This document shows, piece after piece, positions 9,101-17,244 of a stretch of DNA of 64,000 nt. The position numbers and the translations under genes are program-made. The notes under the pieces are model-generated. The model saw only the letters and a program-made list of their open reading frames with translations. It was not told where the DNA came from and ran no database searches. Positions within the stretch are counted from its first letter, which is position 1. Every line of letters starts with the position of its first letter. Source of the stretch: Acinetobacter harbinensis (GTDB taxonomy: Bacteria > Pseudomonadota > Gammaproteobacteria > Pseudomonadales > Moraxellaceae); assembly GCF_000816495.1 (NCBI RefSeq), contig NZ_JXBK01000001.1, positions 1,225,017 to 1,289,016 on the forward strand, written 5' to 3'.

Positions 9101-11080
9101 CTGACTGCAGTGCTGCGTTATGAATATGATGAGCTGGGAAATCTTACCCAAACGATTCGACCAGATGGGCAAGTACAAAGCAATCTAAGTTATGGCTCAG
9201 GGCATACCTATGCGGTAGCATTTAATCAACACGACCTTGTGGCGTTTAAGCGTGACGATTTGCACCGTGAAACTGCACGAATGCTGGCCAATGGTTTAAT
9301 TCAAACCAAGAATTATAATAATGTAGGTTTACTTGTTTCTCAATTGATTCATCCAGAACAACAAACATTTGACCGAGTACAACTGCAAGCCGAACGTCAC
9401 TATAAATACGACAAAAACTATTTACTGACGCAAGTTAATGACAGTCGTTTGGGTAAGTTGCATTATCAATATGATTCGATTGGACGTTTAATTAAAACTC
9501 AAATGCCACATAAAGTAGAGAGTTTTAGTTTTGACCCTGCAGGAAATTTGATTGATTCTAGTGCTACGCAAGAATCATACGTAAAAAATAATCTAATTAA
9601 GAGCTATCAAGGCAAACAGTATAAATACGATGCTCAAGGAAACATGATTGAAATCAGTCAGGCAGATAAAACCCTTAAACTAACGTGGGATAACTTAAAT
9701 CGACTGATCCAAAGTAATCATAATGGTCAAATTACTGACTATGGTTATGATGTTTTTGGACGTCGCCTATTTAAGAAAAATCATCAAGAAAATAGTTTAA
9801 CGCTGTTTGGTTGGGATGGTGATTTGATGATTTGGGAATCGATGAAATTAAATAAAGTACAAGAAAGTTATACTAAACATTATGTGTATGAACCGAATAG
9901 CTTTGTGCCCTTATTACAAACAGGCTATACAGATTTTATCCAACTAATTAAAACACCGAATTACGAACAATTTAAAACTGAAGCTTATTCTATAAAAAAA
10001 GATCCAGTGTGGCGAACGGATACACGGAAAAATAAAGCAGAATTAGAATACGTTACATTTTATCATTGTGATCAAGTTGGTACTCCGCAGACCCTGAGTA
10101 ATGAGTTAGGCGAGTGTGTTTGGGAAATTAAACAGGATACGTGGGGCATAGCTCTAGAAATAAAAGCAAGTGATAACTTGCTTGAACAAACGAATTTGCG
10201 CTTTCAAGGTCAGTATTATGACGATGAAACGGGGTTACATTATAACCGCTATCGTTATTATGAGCCATCTAGTGCGCGGTATTTGAGTAAAGACCCGATT
10301 GGGTTATTTGGTGGGCTTAATAATTCAAGTTATGTAAGTGATCCAAATCAGTGGGTTGATTCGATGGGGTTAATGGCTGAAGATAAGAAATTTCCTGATG
10401 TTAAAAAATTAAGAGAAGATAATATAGAATTTCAACAGAAAACTTACGAAAAAATTAAATCAGAAAGTGTATATGGAGAAATTAATAGTAATGTTGAAAA
10501 AATTAAAAAAACGCATAAGAATGTTGTTGAGCGTCAAGCATCACAATTTTCTAGTCGAAGTATTCAACAGAGTAAAAAGATAGAATATTCTTGGGGAGAA
10601 GAAGATCCAAGAAGAAGAGGGTGTCAATGTAAGGTATACGACTATCTTGCTTGTAGTGGTAGCCTATTAGGACAGAACGTAACTCTAGTAAAAAATTTAT
10701 GGGGAAATGAACAAGAGGGATGGTATATATCAGGCTCTAAATCTGCTCTAATAACTCAAACAAAAACCCCTCCTAAAAGTATTAAAGATATGGTTGGAGC
10801 AAGTTGTGCTGCTGGAATTATACATAATTTAGATAAAGTTGAAGTTAAAAGATATGGTATGAAGCGTATAACTCATGAGTTTTTAAATGGGGCTTCTGCC
10901 TCCGTTGGTGCTGTTTTCGGACCGGGTATTGGTATTGGTGCTAACTATGTAGTTCCCATGGTTGATAAGAAGAGTATGGTATATGGGGCTAAATCAGCTG
11001 AAGTAGTGGTCGGAACAGTAGGATATAATATTGATGTAGGTATCACTAAGAAACTTTCAAGAGAAAATTACGGGGATTAA
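6167..11080 (+). CDS. Rhs-repeat T6SS effector with unrecognised C-terminal toxin tip
   Basis: A 1637-residue Rhs/YD-repeat polymorphic toxin. Residues 1 to about 350 are a helical, Ala/Gln-rich region with no recognisable PAAR motif. The cage region begins near 355 ('FAFSRQYNSQMNEFDQSM'), with dozens of YD repeats up to ~1300. The conserved core follows: 'DQVGTPQTL' at 1302, 'YYDDETGLHYNRYRYY', then 'DPIGLFGG' and a final 'DSMGL' ending at residue 1402. The last ~235 residues (1403–1637) are the variable tip. The tip has a Lys/Glu-rich helical start, a Cys cluster ('CQCKVYDYLAC') and a Gly/Ala/Val-rich tail ('GAVFGPGIGIGANYVV'). I recognise no toxin family in it. A lipoprotein gene follows after two bases, and the preceding VgrG is the likely carrier. 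Confidence 0.92.
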   Translation: MTTVSTQQQSSTEQFNQNQPSAVELAVFNLSSVTHLADHQIIAHQVQKYLQVCGNTSLQQLQSAASVVTIANIFALTGSVLDLLLFATEQKKADAGIQQAALLSMNLIGLCAEPNHEAHARIALRPMLGLMAQCLYPVDGKIKNSDIRRLELHLNAMIAGDLEQFLKETQAKLATLLSEASTLGITILKSFAASAPTTVPIVALSAGATAEKRDPKENFLNWATPLIDLIAAPAQADMSSKLTPQANSRLQTEVTQALTVLATTIQQQANAGQKYTLAWLLQETLKALKSQANKANASVPANQTGEHEQHLQGDILEFVTLQADALKAPPCEGADSQSGRSISYSIGAERVNHADFYLPKVDFAFSRQYNSQMNEFDQSMMGARWMMPFSNLIIQNKNGYLFIDGKGRKHQLPASILNEAYQVPYEGFMIQPLQNSDLMLNFGGDWNFQFHSFNAGKHYHLIQQFNGQTNEKVVLSYLLFEQFAYLQAVDFKLKRGKNSLKFAFNDQAKIIAAFVDEQPQPLARYEYDLQGNLIQAIDQNGHTRRYEYNNAHQLTRYTDRTGRGQNVRYESIEPKAKAIAEWADDGSFKTRLEWHPRLRQVAVYDAYDVPTYYYFDLDGFTYRTRLADGRESWLSRDSQKRITRQIDFAGFETEQVYNDQDQLIKIIQPNGGIIRFAYDDQGNLTETKDPEGNIWKKEYDTKGNVIKEINPLGHITQYKYNNDNQIIEVIDAKGGSKKLQYNDLGQMIAYTDCSGKSSAWHYDEAGTLIAKGSADTQQVRYIYSTQGQDQGQLQAVIYPDGLKEQFEYDEEGRLLKHTDTKGLNTEYQYNAVGLLEKRIDANQHQIGYQWDKQGRIEKLINQNHAEYRFDYNRYGQLIREQAFDGEEKHFSYGDNGQLLQIRQPNILTKFAYHTGGKIASKTYTHLQTQHSQTEVFEYNLNNQLSKVSNSESQIDFYRNQLGQLVREHQHYKLAHLTPLTAVLRYEYDELGNLTQTIRPDGQVQSNLSYGSGHTYAVAFNQHDLVAFKRDDLHRETARMLANGLIQTKNYNNVGLLVSQLIHPEQQTFDRVQLQAERHYKYDKNYLLTQVNDSRLGKLHYQYDSIGRLIKTQMPHKVESFSFDPAGNLIDSSATQESYVKNNLIKSYQGKQYKYDAQGNMIEISQADKTLKLTWDNLNRLIQSNHNGQITDYGYDVFGRRLFKKNHQENSLTLFGWDGDLMIWESMKLNKVQESYTKHYVYEPNSFVPLLQTGYTDFIQLIKTPNYEQFKTEAYSIKKDPVWRTDTRKNKAELEYVTFYHCDQVGTPQTLSNELGECVWEIKQDTWGIALEIKASDNLLEQTNLRFQGQYYDDETGLHYNRYRYYEPSSARYLSKDPIGLFGGLNNSSYVSDPNQWVDSMGLMAEDKKFPDVKKLREDNIEFQQKTYEKIKSESVYGEINSNVEKIKKTHKNVVERQASQFSSRSIQQSKKIEYSWGEEDPRRRGCQCKVYDYLACSGSLLGQNVTLVKNLWGNEQEGWYISGSKSALITQTKTPPKSIKDMVGASCAAGIIHNLDKVEVKRYGMKRITHEFLNGASASVGAVFGPGIGIGANYVVPMVDKKSMVYGAKSAEVVVGTVGYNIDVGITKKLSRENYGD

Positions 11081-11082
11081 TA

Positions 11083-11538
11083 ATGAAAAATTTTATCTTA
11101 ATATCGTCACTACTGTTAATCGGTTGTTCTTCAAATAATAAGAATTATGATAAATCTGATAGTGAAAAAAATAAATATTTTACTAAGCAAGCTGAATTAT
11201 TTTTTGGTAACATTTTAGAAAATAAAATGAGTTTTTCATCTTATAGCTCGGATGATGTTTCTTATACTATTAACCCTAATCATTTTGATCCTAATATTAT
11301 TTTAAATGATAGCAAAAAAATGCTTGCGACTAATGGATGGTATTTTTATAAAAAATACAATCAGAGCTATATTTTTTGTAAAGGAAGTGATCAATTAGAA
11401 ATAATTCCTCCTAGGAGTAAAGTTGGTAATAAGATAATTATGGAGGGATCTAGTGGTATGCAATTAGAGAGCGAGTGGAATATTCTCTTCGCACATCCTA
11501 AAAACTCAACATGGTTTGAATGTAATAAAGATAATTAA
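11083..11538 (+). CDS. Small lipoprotein, candidate immunity protein for the Rhs tip
   Basis: A 151-residue protein with a signal peptide and lipobox 'LLIGCSS' (lipidated Cys at residue 15), so it should be anchored in a membrane facing the periplasm. It starts two bases after the Rhs stop codon and shares the AT-rich composition of the Rhs tip. Position, size and composition fit the cognate immunity protein of the Rhs toxin. A lipidated immunity protein suggests that the toxin acts in the periplasm or on the inner membrane. No family is recognised. An IS1-family element begins 29 bases after its stop codon. Confidence 0.75.
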   Translation: MKNFILISSLLLIGCSSNNKNYDKSDSEKNKYFTKQAELFFGNILENKMSFSSYSSDDVSYTINPNHFDPNIILNDSKKMLATNGWYFYKKYNQSYIFCKGSDQLEIIPPRSKVGNKIIMEGSSGMQLESEWNILFAHPKNSTWFECNKDN

Positions 11539-11567
11539 TAGATCTCTCTTGCGGAAATAAAAAATTG

Positions 11568-12383
11568 GGTAGTGCTCAAATTCGACGTGTTATCCACTTA
11601 TCTTTCATGTCTTGATTGTATTGCAGTAAAAATATATACAAGACAGCTTCATGATTTTCTTTCTTCTTCGAAAAGCTTAATGTTTTCCGTGTAAAACGTC
11701 CTAAGCGATTCCTTAATGTGGCATTGAATCGCTCAACATGGTTGGTTAAACCTGTATGTTTACCCACAGAACGATGATTATCAGGATCAAATACCTCAGC
11801 ATAACTTGATCAATAATCACTACATGTTGCTAAATTAAAATAGGCTGTAGGGATACCGCAACGTAAATCTGTGCATGCTTTATCATTGCGTTGACCACAT
11901 ACATAAGCGACGACCTGACGTGTACGACGGCATAGTGCAATCCAAGTCCAAACCTTATGACGACGCGTTTTTACAAAGCTCCAGAGTTCATCCAATTCGA
12001 GTACATCTGTAGGATCAGCATCCAGTAATTCGTCACTGAGTTTTCTTATTTTTACTTTTTTTATCCAGCCCATGAGTGTTTCAGGCGCAACACCAAATAA
12101 GCGCTGCATGCCTCTTAAACTGCCTCGTTCAAGATAAGTATGGATGATGAGTTCTTTTTGCTCTTCTGTGTATTTGATTTTAGGTTTGAGCACACTTGAT
12201 CGACCACAGTCTTTACATCTGAACTGCGCATTCCCACTTTTATTGTGCCCATTCTTATAGATATTCGCTGATTGGCAACGGGTACATACGTAGCTTATCG
12301 TTTCTATGATCATTTTTAGGGTCTAATACTCAGATATTTCCGTTTTTATTATAGATTAAAACACGTTGTTTTTGGGCATTACC
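11568..12383 (-). mobile_element. IS1-family insertion sequence, probably inactive
   Basis: An 816-bp element bounded by imperfect inverted repeats of 24 bp at 11568–11591 and 12360–12383 (19 of 24 match; both begin GGTA and end ACGTGTT read inward). It holds a single minus-strand IS1-type transposase frame broken by a stop codon. Flanking octamers (AAAAATTG left, AAATAATG right) match at 6 of 8 positions and may be a decayed target-site duplication. The element sits just downstream of the T6SS toxin–immunity genes. Confidence 0.85.
11576..12313 (-). pseudogene. IS1-family transposase interrupted by a nonsense codon
   Basis: The reading frame runs from the ATG at 12313 to a stop at 11576. 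It encodes an N-terminal zinc finger (CxxC...CxxC, 'CTRCQS' and 'CKDCGR'), a helix-turn-helix and a DDE catalytic domain. An in-frame TGA at 11810–11812 follows 'CSDY', where IS1 transposases have a conserved Trp (as in 'DGW'). A single TGG-to-TGA change therefore explains it. Translation in the same frame continues to the 'NHVERFN' segment carrying the catalytic Glu and to 'RKTLSFSKK'. The truncated 167-residue product lacks that Glu and should be inactive unless the stop is read through. Confidence 0.85.
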
Positions 12384-12407
12384 AAATAATGAAATCCTGC
12401 TAAGCAA

Positions 12408-12440
12408 CAGGAGTAATCAAAAAATTTCTGATTACTCCTG
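12408..12440. terminator. Inverted repeat after the OsmC–YcaO gene
   Basis: A perfect 12-bp stem (12408–12419 with 12429–12440) and a 9-base A/T-rich loop. It lies 18 bases past the stop of the minus-strand OsmC–YcaO gene and next to the IS end. No strong T run follows it on the minus strand, so it may be a weak terminator or an mRNA-stabilising hairpin. Confidence 0.45.
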
Positions 12441-12458
12441 TCTAAATCAAAACTAACT

Positions 12459-14657
12459 TTATAAAGCCACAGCCTTAGCACGTGCCGTATGTAATTTTTT
12501 ATAGCTGTCAATCAAACGTTGATGTCTATCTAAGCCTTCTAATTTCATACTGGTCGGGGTTAAACCAAAGAAGCGTACCGAACCTTCTACAGATCCCATT
12601 ACTGCATCCATTCGTTCATCCCCAAACATGCGGCGGAAATTAACCAAATAATGGTCGAGTTCCAGTTCATCATCTAATAACACTTCTAACACCACATTCA
12701 TGCATTGATAAAACAAACCACGCTCAACGGTGTTGGTGTTGTACTGCAAGAAAGTCTCGACCAGTTCTTTGGCTTCTTCAAATTGCTTTAAGGCAAGACA
12801 AATCAGTAGCTTTAACTCTAAAATAGTGAGCTGCCCCCACACAGTATTGTCATCAAATTCAATGCCGATTAAGGTTTTGATCTCAGTATAATCGTCTGAG
12901 TCACAGTCCTCTAAACGCTCAAGCAGTGCTTCAAGTTCTGCATCTTCTAAACGATGTAGATTCAAAATGTCTTCACGGAATAACAAAGCTTTATTGGTGT
13001 TATCCCAAATTAAATCTTCCACCAGATAAACTTCTGAATAATCTGGTACCAAAATCCGGCAGGCGGTTGCACCCAAATGTTCATAGACAGCCATGTAGGC
13101 TTCTTTGCCCATACCTTCAAGAATTGCAAACAGTGCCGCGGCTTCCTCAGAGTTGGAGTGTTCACCTTGAACAGAGAAATCCCACTCTACAAATTCATAA
13201 TCAGACTCTGAGCTAAAGAAGCGCCAAGATACGACGCCACTAGAGTCAATAAAGTGTTCAACTGCATTGTTCGGTTCTGTGACGGCATTACTGCTAAAAG
13301 TAGGCTGTGGTAAATCATTCAAGCCTTCAAAACTACGACCTTGCAATAATTCAGTCAGACTACGCTCTAATGCCACTTCTAATTTTGGATGTGCACCGAA
13401 AGAGGCAAACACACCACCAGTACGCGGGTTCATTAAAGTTACACACATGACAGGATACTGACCGCCCAAGGAAGCATCTTTGACCAAGACTGGAAAGCCT
13501 TGCTCTTGTAAGGCTTGGATACCGGCCAAAATGCTTGGGTATTTTGCCAGAACTTCTTGCGGTACATCGGGCAGTGTCATTTCGCCTTCAATAATTTCAC
13601 GCTTCACGGCACGCTCAAAAATTTCGGATAAACATTGCACTTGTGCTTCGGCTAAGGTGTTACCGGCACTCATACCGTTACTGAGGAAAAGATTTTCCAC
13701 CAAGTTCGATGGGAAATACACCACTTCACCATCGGATTGGCGTACATACGGCAGCGAACAGATGCCGCGTGCGATATTACCGGAGTTGGTGTCGTATAAA
13801 TGCGAGCCGAGCAATTCATCATCTGGGTTATAAATTTCTAAGCAATATTCATCCAAAATTTCTGTTGGTAGCGCATCGTTAGCACCCGGTTTAAACCATT
13901 TCTCATTTGGATAATGCACAAAGTCAGCCTGAGCAATCTCTTGACCCCAAAACTGATCATTATAGAAAAAGTTACAGTTTAAACGCTCAATGAATTCACC
14001 CAGCGCCGATGCCAAGGCACTTTCTTTGGTCGAGCCTTTACCGTTGGTAAAGCACATCGGTGAGTGTGCATCACGAATATGTAGTGACCAAACATTGGGT
14101 ACGATATTGCGCCATGAGGCAATCTCAATTTTCATGCCCAAGTTGGCTAAAATTTCTGACATATTGGCGATGGTCTGTTCTAACGGCAGATCTTTACCCA
14201 CAATATGCGTGCTGCTTTGTGCTGCTAAACTTGGCATCAGTAAGGCTTGAGCATCGGCATCGATACTTTCCACTTGCTCAATGACAAACTCCGGTCCAGT
14301 TTGTACCACTTTTTTCACGGTACAACGTTCAATCGAACGTAAAATACCTTGGCGGTCTTTGTCCGAAATATCGGCAGGGAGTTCGACCTGAATTTTAAAA
14401 ATTTGGTTATAACGATTTTCAGGATCAACGATATTATTTTGTGATAGACGAATATTATCGGTTGAAATATTGCGGGTTGAGCAGTACAACTTGACAAAAT
14501 AAGCGGCACACAGCGCGGATGAAGCCAGAAAATAATCGAACGGTCCCGGCGCTGAACCATCACCTTTGTAGCGAATCGGTTGATCGGCCACCACTGTGAA
14601 GTCATCAAACTTGGCTTCTAGCCGAAGATTATCGAGAAAATTGACTTTGATTTCCAT
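12459..14657 (-). CDS. OsmC-domain / YcaO-domain fusion protein
   Basis: A 732-residue protein with three parts: an OsmC-like domain at about residues 1–150 ('GDGSAPGPFDYFLASSALC' carries the usual OsmC cysteine); a YcaO ATP-dependent cyclodehydratase-type domain at about 190–540 ('GKGSTKESALASALGEFIER' is a YcaO signature); and a helical, acidic C-terminal region like that of E. coli YcaO. E. coli YcaO (586 residues) lacks the OsmC domain and is linked to RimO-dependent methylthiolation of ribosomal protein S12; the same role here is inferred. No precursor-peptide gene or azole-peptide partner (dehydrogenase, C protein) is adjacent, which argues against a RiPP cluster. Confidence 0.88.
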   Translation of the reverse strand: MEIKVNFLDNLRLEAKFDDFTVVADQPIRYKGDGSAPGPFDYFLASSALCAAYFVKLYCSTRNISTDNIRLSQNNIVDPENRYNQIFKIQVELPADISDKDRQGILRSIERCTVKKVVQTGPEFVIEQVESIDADAQALLMPSLAAQSSTHIVGKDLPLEQTIANMSEILANLGMKIEIASWRNIVPNVWSLHIRDAHSPMCFTNGKGSTKESALASALGEFIERLNCNFFYNDQFWGQEIAQADFVHYPNEKWFKPGANDALPTEILDEYCLEIYNPDDELLGSHLYDTNSGNIARGICSLPYVRQSDGEVVYFPSNLVENLFLSNGMSAGNTLAEAQVQCLSEIFERAVKREIIEGEMTLPDVPQEVLAKYPSILAGIQALQEQGFPVLVKDASLGGQYPVMCVTLMNPRTGGVFASFGAHPKLEVALERSLTELLQGRSFEGLNDLPQPTFSSNAVTEPNNAVEHFIDSSGVVSWRFFSSESDYEFVEWDFSVQGEHSNSEEAAALFAILEGMGKEAYMAVYEHLGATACRILVPDYSEVYLVEDLIWDNTNKALLFREDILNLHRLEDAELEALLERLEDCDSDDYTEIKTLIGIEFDDNTVWGQLTILELKLLICLALKQFEEAKELVETFLQYNTNTVERGLFYQCMNVVLEVLLDDELELDHYLVNFRRMFGDERMDAVMGSVEGSVRFFGLTPTSMKLEGLDRHQRLIDSYKKLHTARAKAVAL

Positions 14658-14827
14658 GCTGGCACCTAACTATTTTAGCGATGTACGATAGTACAGAATT
14701 ATTTTAAGGAATTGACGAATTTTGTCTGTCTTTCAGGCCTTTTTATTCAAGATTATTAAAACAACAACGATTTGCTGGGTGATTTTGATTGAATGCTAAG
14801 ACAATCTTATTTTTGTTGATGGTGATG

Positions 14828-15180
14828 CAGTCGCTTGCCAATGCCAATGAGCAGGTAAAAGTGGCGGCAACATCAATCTGTGGACTAAACAGAGCATATA
14901 AAAGTCTAGCGTGGTTTTGGTCTGATCAAGATGATTTAACGTTGCCAATTGCGGGTCTAAGCCAAGGTTATGATCAGCTGATGATTCGCGGCGATCATCA
15001 TGTAGGACAGCTTTTTATTTTAAAAATGACCAATTAATTGCTGCTGATTGTGTTAATCGTCCACAAGAGTTCATGCTCAGTAAAAAAGTAATTAGCGAAA
15101 AAATCGCTATTCACATCACTCAACTGATAGATGAATCAGTTTCCATAAAAGACATGTTGCAGCGTTTATCACCTCGTTAA
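14828..15180 (+). pseudogene. Remnant of a ferredoxin/rubredoxin reductase C-terminal domain
   Basis: Translation from about 14828 gives 'SLANANEQVKVAATSICG', 'AWFWSDQDDL' and 'IAGLSQGYDQLMIRGD'. These match the C-terminal domain of FAD-dependent ferredoxin/rubredoxin/putidaredoxin reductases (the PWFWSDQ motif). The frame breaks at the A tract 15022–15026. Restoring one A resumes homology as 'NDQLIAADCVNRPQEFM', running to the TAA at 15178–15180. Only ~115 of the usual ~400 residues remain; the FAD/NAD-binding part is absent upstream. An ORF can be drawn from a TTG at 14789, but its first ~13 codons are not homologous, so this is a decayed tail and not a small gene. Confidence 0.8.
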
Positions 15181-15504
15181 AATACAGCACGTGTTTGACA
15201 TCATTATGCGAAAGATTTTGAGTCTTTATTCAAGCGGTAAATAGATCAACCGTAATATCCGCATTGATTGAGTTTAATCTGAATTTTTACGCTAATTTTA
15301 CGCGCTCAGTCATTTCATCAATAGAAAGTTTACGCGGTTCTTTTTCATACTAAGACTCGAAATATCTTCGATGTTTAGGATGGAAAAGATGGATGCTAAA
15401 TCGATAGCTCATCAACAGCGACAAGGCTGTATTAAGACCTTAGAACAGAATAACTTTAAAAACATCACAAGGCTTAATGCAGTTTTATATCAAGGAGCAC
15501 AGTC
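15181..15504 (+). other. Intergenic region upstream of kdpA
   Basis: This stretch should hold the kdp promoter and KdpE-binding region, but I cannot assign -10/-35 elements or a KdpE site with confidence. I find no kdpF-like hydrophobic mini-gene. The only ATG-started ORF near kdpA (44 codons, 15380–15511) encodes a hydrophilic peptide and overlaps the kdpA start. Confidence 0.5.
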
Positions 15505-17232
15505 ATGTTAGAGCTGGTGCTACTTTTACTGATCGTCACGATTTTGGCTTTCCTGTTGGGGAAATACCTTGCCGCGATTATGCAAAATAAGGTGATGAAA
15601 ATTGATCCACTGTTTAATTGGATTGAAAAACCGATCTATGCTGTTTTAGGCACCCATCCTCAGCAGGGCATGCAGGTTAAGACTTATATCTTCAGTTTCG
15701 TTTTTAGCTGTTTGAGTATTGGTTTTGTGGTCTGGGCTTTATTCATGCTACAAGCATATTTGCCGCTTAATCCCAATCATGCACCCAATATGTCATGGGA
15801 TTTGGCCCTGCACAGCATGATTTCATTTTTGACCAATACCAATCAACAGCATTATTCCGGTCAGGCGCAACTGTCTTATTTATCTCAAATGGTTGGGATT
15901 GTCGGCCTGCAAATCATCACCCCGATGATGGGATTGGCGATGGTGGTGGCAACTGTACGCGCTTTATTCTTTAAGCCGGCTGTTACTCCAATAGAAGCAT
16001 CTGCTGTTGATGAAAGTTTTAATGAAAAAATAAAAACCATTAATGTCGGCAATTACTGGGCCGATGTGATTCGTCCAACGTTTCGTTTCTTGTTACCACT
16101 GTGTGTGGTCTGGGCGCTATTTTTAAATAGCCAAGGGGTACCTGCTACTTTTAAAGGTGGGCCTGAGGTTCAAGTACTGGATCAGACATCGACACTCAGC
16201 ACGCAAAAAATTCCACTCGGTCCTGTGGCACCGATGGTGGCGATTAAGCAATTGGGCAGTAATGGCGGCGGTTGGTATGGCCCAAACAGTAGTGTGCCTT
16301 TAGAAAATCCAACGCCGTTGTCTAATTTTATGGAAATGTTGGCGATTTTACTGATTCCCATCTCCGTTATTTTTATGTTGGGCTTCTTTACCAAACGACC
16401 TAAATTTGCCGCTTTTGTGTTTGCTTCAATGTTATTGATGTCGGTGATGTCAGCATCGAGTGCCATTTGGTCGGAAAGTCTATCCGCCAGTGCCACGCAA
16501 ATCTCTGTTATGGAAGGTAAAGAGATGCGCTTTGGCGAATCTTCTTCTGCGCTATGGGCGGCCATGACCACGCAGGTCAATAATGGCTCAGTCAATATGA
16601 TGCATGATTCTGCCGCACCATTGACTGGACTAGTTGCGTTATCAAACATGTTGATCAATTCAATTTGGGGTGGGATTGGCTGTGGTTTACAGCAATTCAT
16701 TATCTATTTGTTTTTAGCGGTATTTATTGCCGGTCTCATGACGGGGCGTACACCGGAGCTTTTTGGTCGAAAAATTGAAGCAGGCGAAATTAAATTATTG
16801 GCGGTGGTGATTTTAATTCAACCCATTGTGATTTTAAGTCTGACCGCAATCACTTTGTTTTTGCCACAATTAACCGGCAACAGTAATCCTGCCTATCATG
16901 GGATTTCTCAGGTGTTATATGAGTATGTGTCGGCCTTTGCCAACAATGGTTCTGGTTTTGAAGGACTGGCAGATAACACGCTGTGGTGGAATCTAAGTTG
17001 TAGTCTTGCCTTATTGTTGGGACGTTTCCCGACCTTAATTATTCCGCTGATTATTGCCACACGTTTGGCGGCTAAACGTCAGGCACCCGAGAGTAACGGG
17101 AGTCTAAAAGTTGAAACGCCGACCTTTGCGTTAACCCTGATTGCCATTGTGGTGATGTTGACCTTGTTGCAATTTCTGCCGGTCTTGGTCTTGGGCCCAA
17201 TTGCTGATCATTTGTTATTGGCACAAGGTTAA
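15505..17232 (+). CDS. kdpA: Potassium-transporting ATPase subunit KdpA
   Basis: KdpA is the channel-like inner-membrane subunit of the KdpFABC pump, binding and passing K+. The 575-residue length fits the family. About ten hydrophobic segments are visible, with Gly-rich selectivity-filter-like loops ('SFLTNTNQQHYSGQ', 'LGSNGGGWYGPNS', 'AFANNGSGFEG'). An AAGGAG sequence precedes the ATG at 15505. kdpB follows after 12 bases with its own ribosome-binding site, and the order kdpA-B-C-D-E is the standard operon order. Confidence 0.97.
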   Translation: MLELVLLLLIVTILAFLLGKYLAAIMQNKVMKIDPLFNWIEKPIYAVLGTHPQQGMQVKTYIFSFVFSCLSIGFVVWALFMLQAYLPLNPNHAPNMSWDLALHSMISFLTNTNQQHYSGQAQLSYLSQMVGIVGLQIITPMMGLAMVVATVRALFFKPAVTPIEASAVDESFNEKIKTINVGNYWADVIRPTFRFLLPLCVVWALFLNSQGVPATFKGGPEVQVLDQTSTLSTQKIPLGPVAPMVAIKQLGSNGGGWYGPNSSVPLENPTPLSNFMEMLAILLIPISVIFMLGFFTKRPKFAAFVFASMLLMSVMSASSAIWSESLSASATQISVMEGKEMRFGESSSALWAAMTTQVNNGSVNMMHDSAAPLTGLVALSNMLINSIWGGIGCGLQQFIIYLFLAVFIAGLMTGRTPELFGRKIEAGEIKLLAVVILIQPIVILSLTAITLFLPQLTGNSNPAYHGISQVLYEYVSAFANNGSGFEGLADNTLWWNLSCSLALLLGRFPTLIIPLIIATRLAAKRQAPESNGSLKVETPTFALTLIAIVVMLTLLQFLPVLVLGPIADHLLLAQG

Positions 17233-17244
17233 GGAGTAAAATAT

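Noticed and set aside
12459..14657. RiPP (azole-modified peptide) biosynthetic cluster around the YcaO gene
   Set aside because: No precursor peptide, flavin dehydrogenase, leader-binding protein or exporter is adjacent; the neighbours are an IS element and a reductase relic.
15380..15511. 44-codon ORF overlapping the kdpA start, considered as kdpF
   Set aside because: The peptide is hydrophilic and has no membrane segment, so it cannot be KdpF, and it overlaps the kdpA ribosome-binding site.
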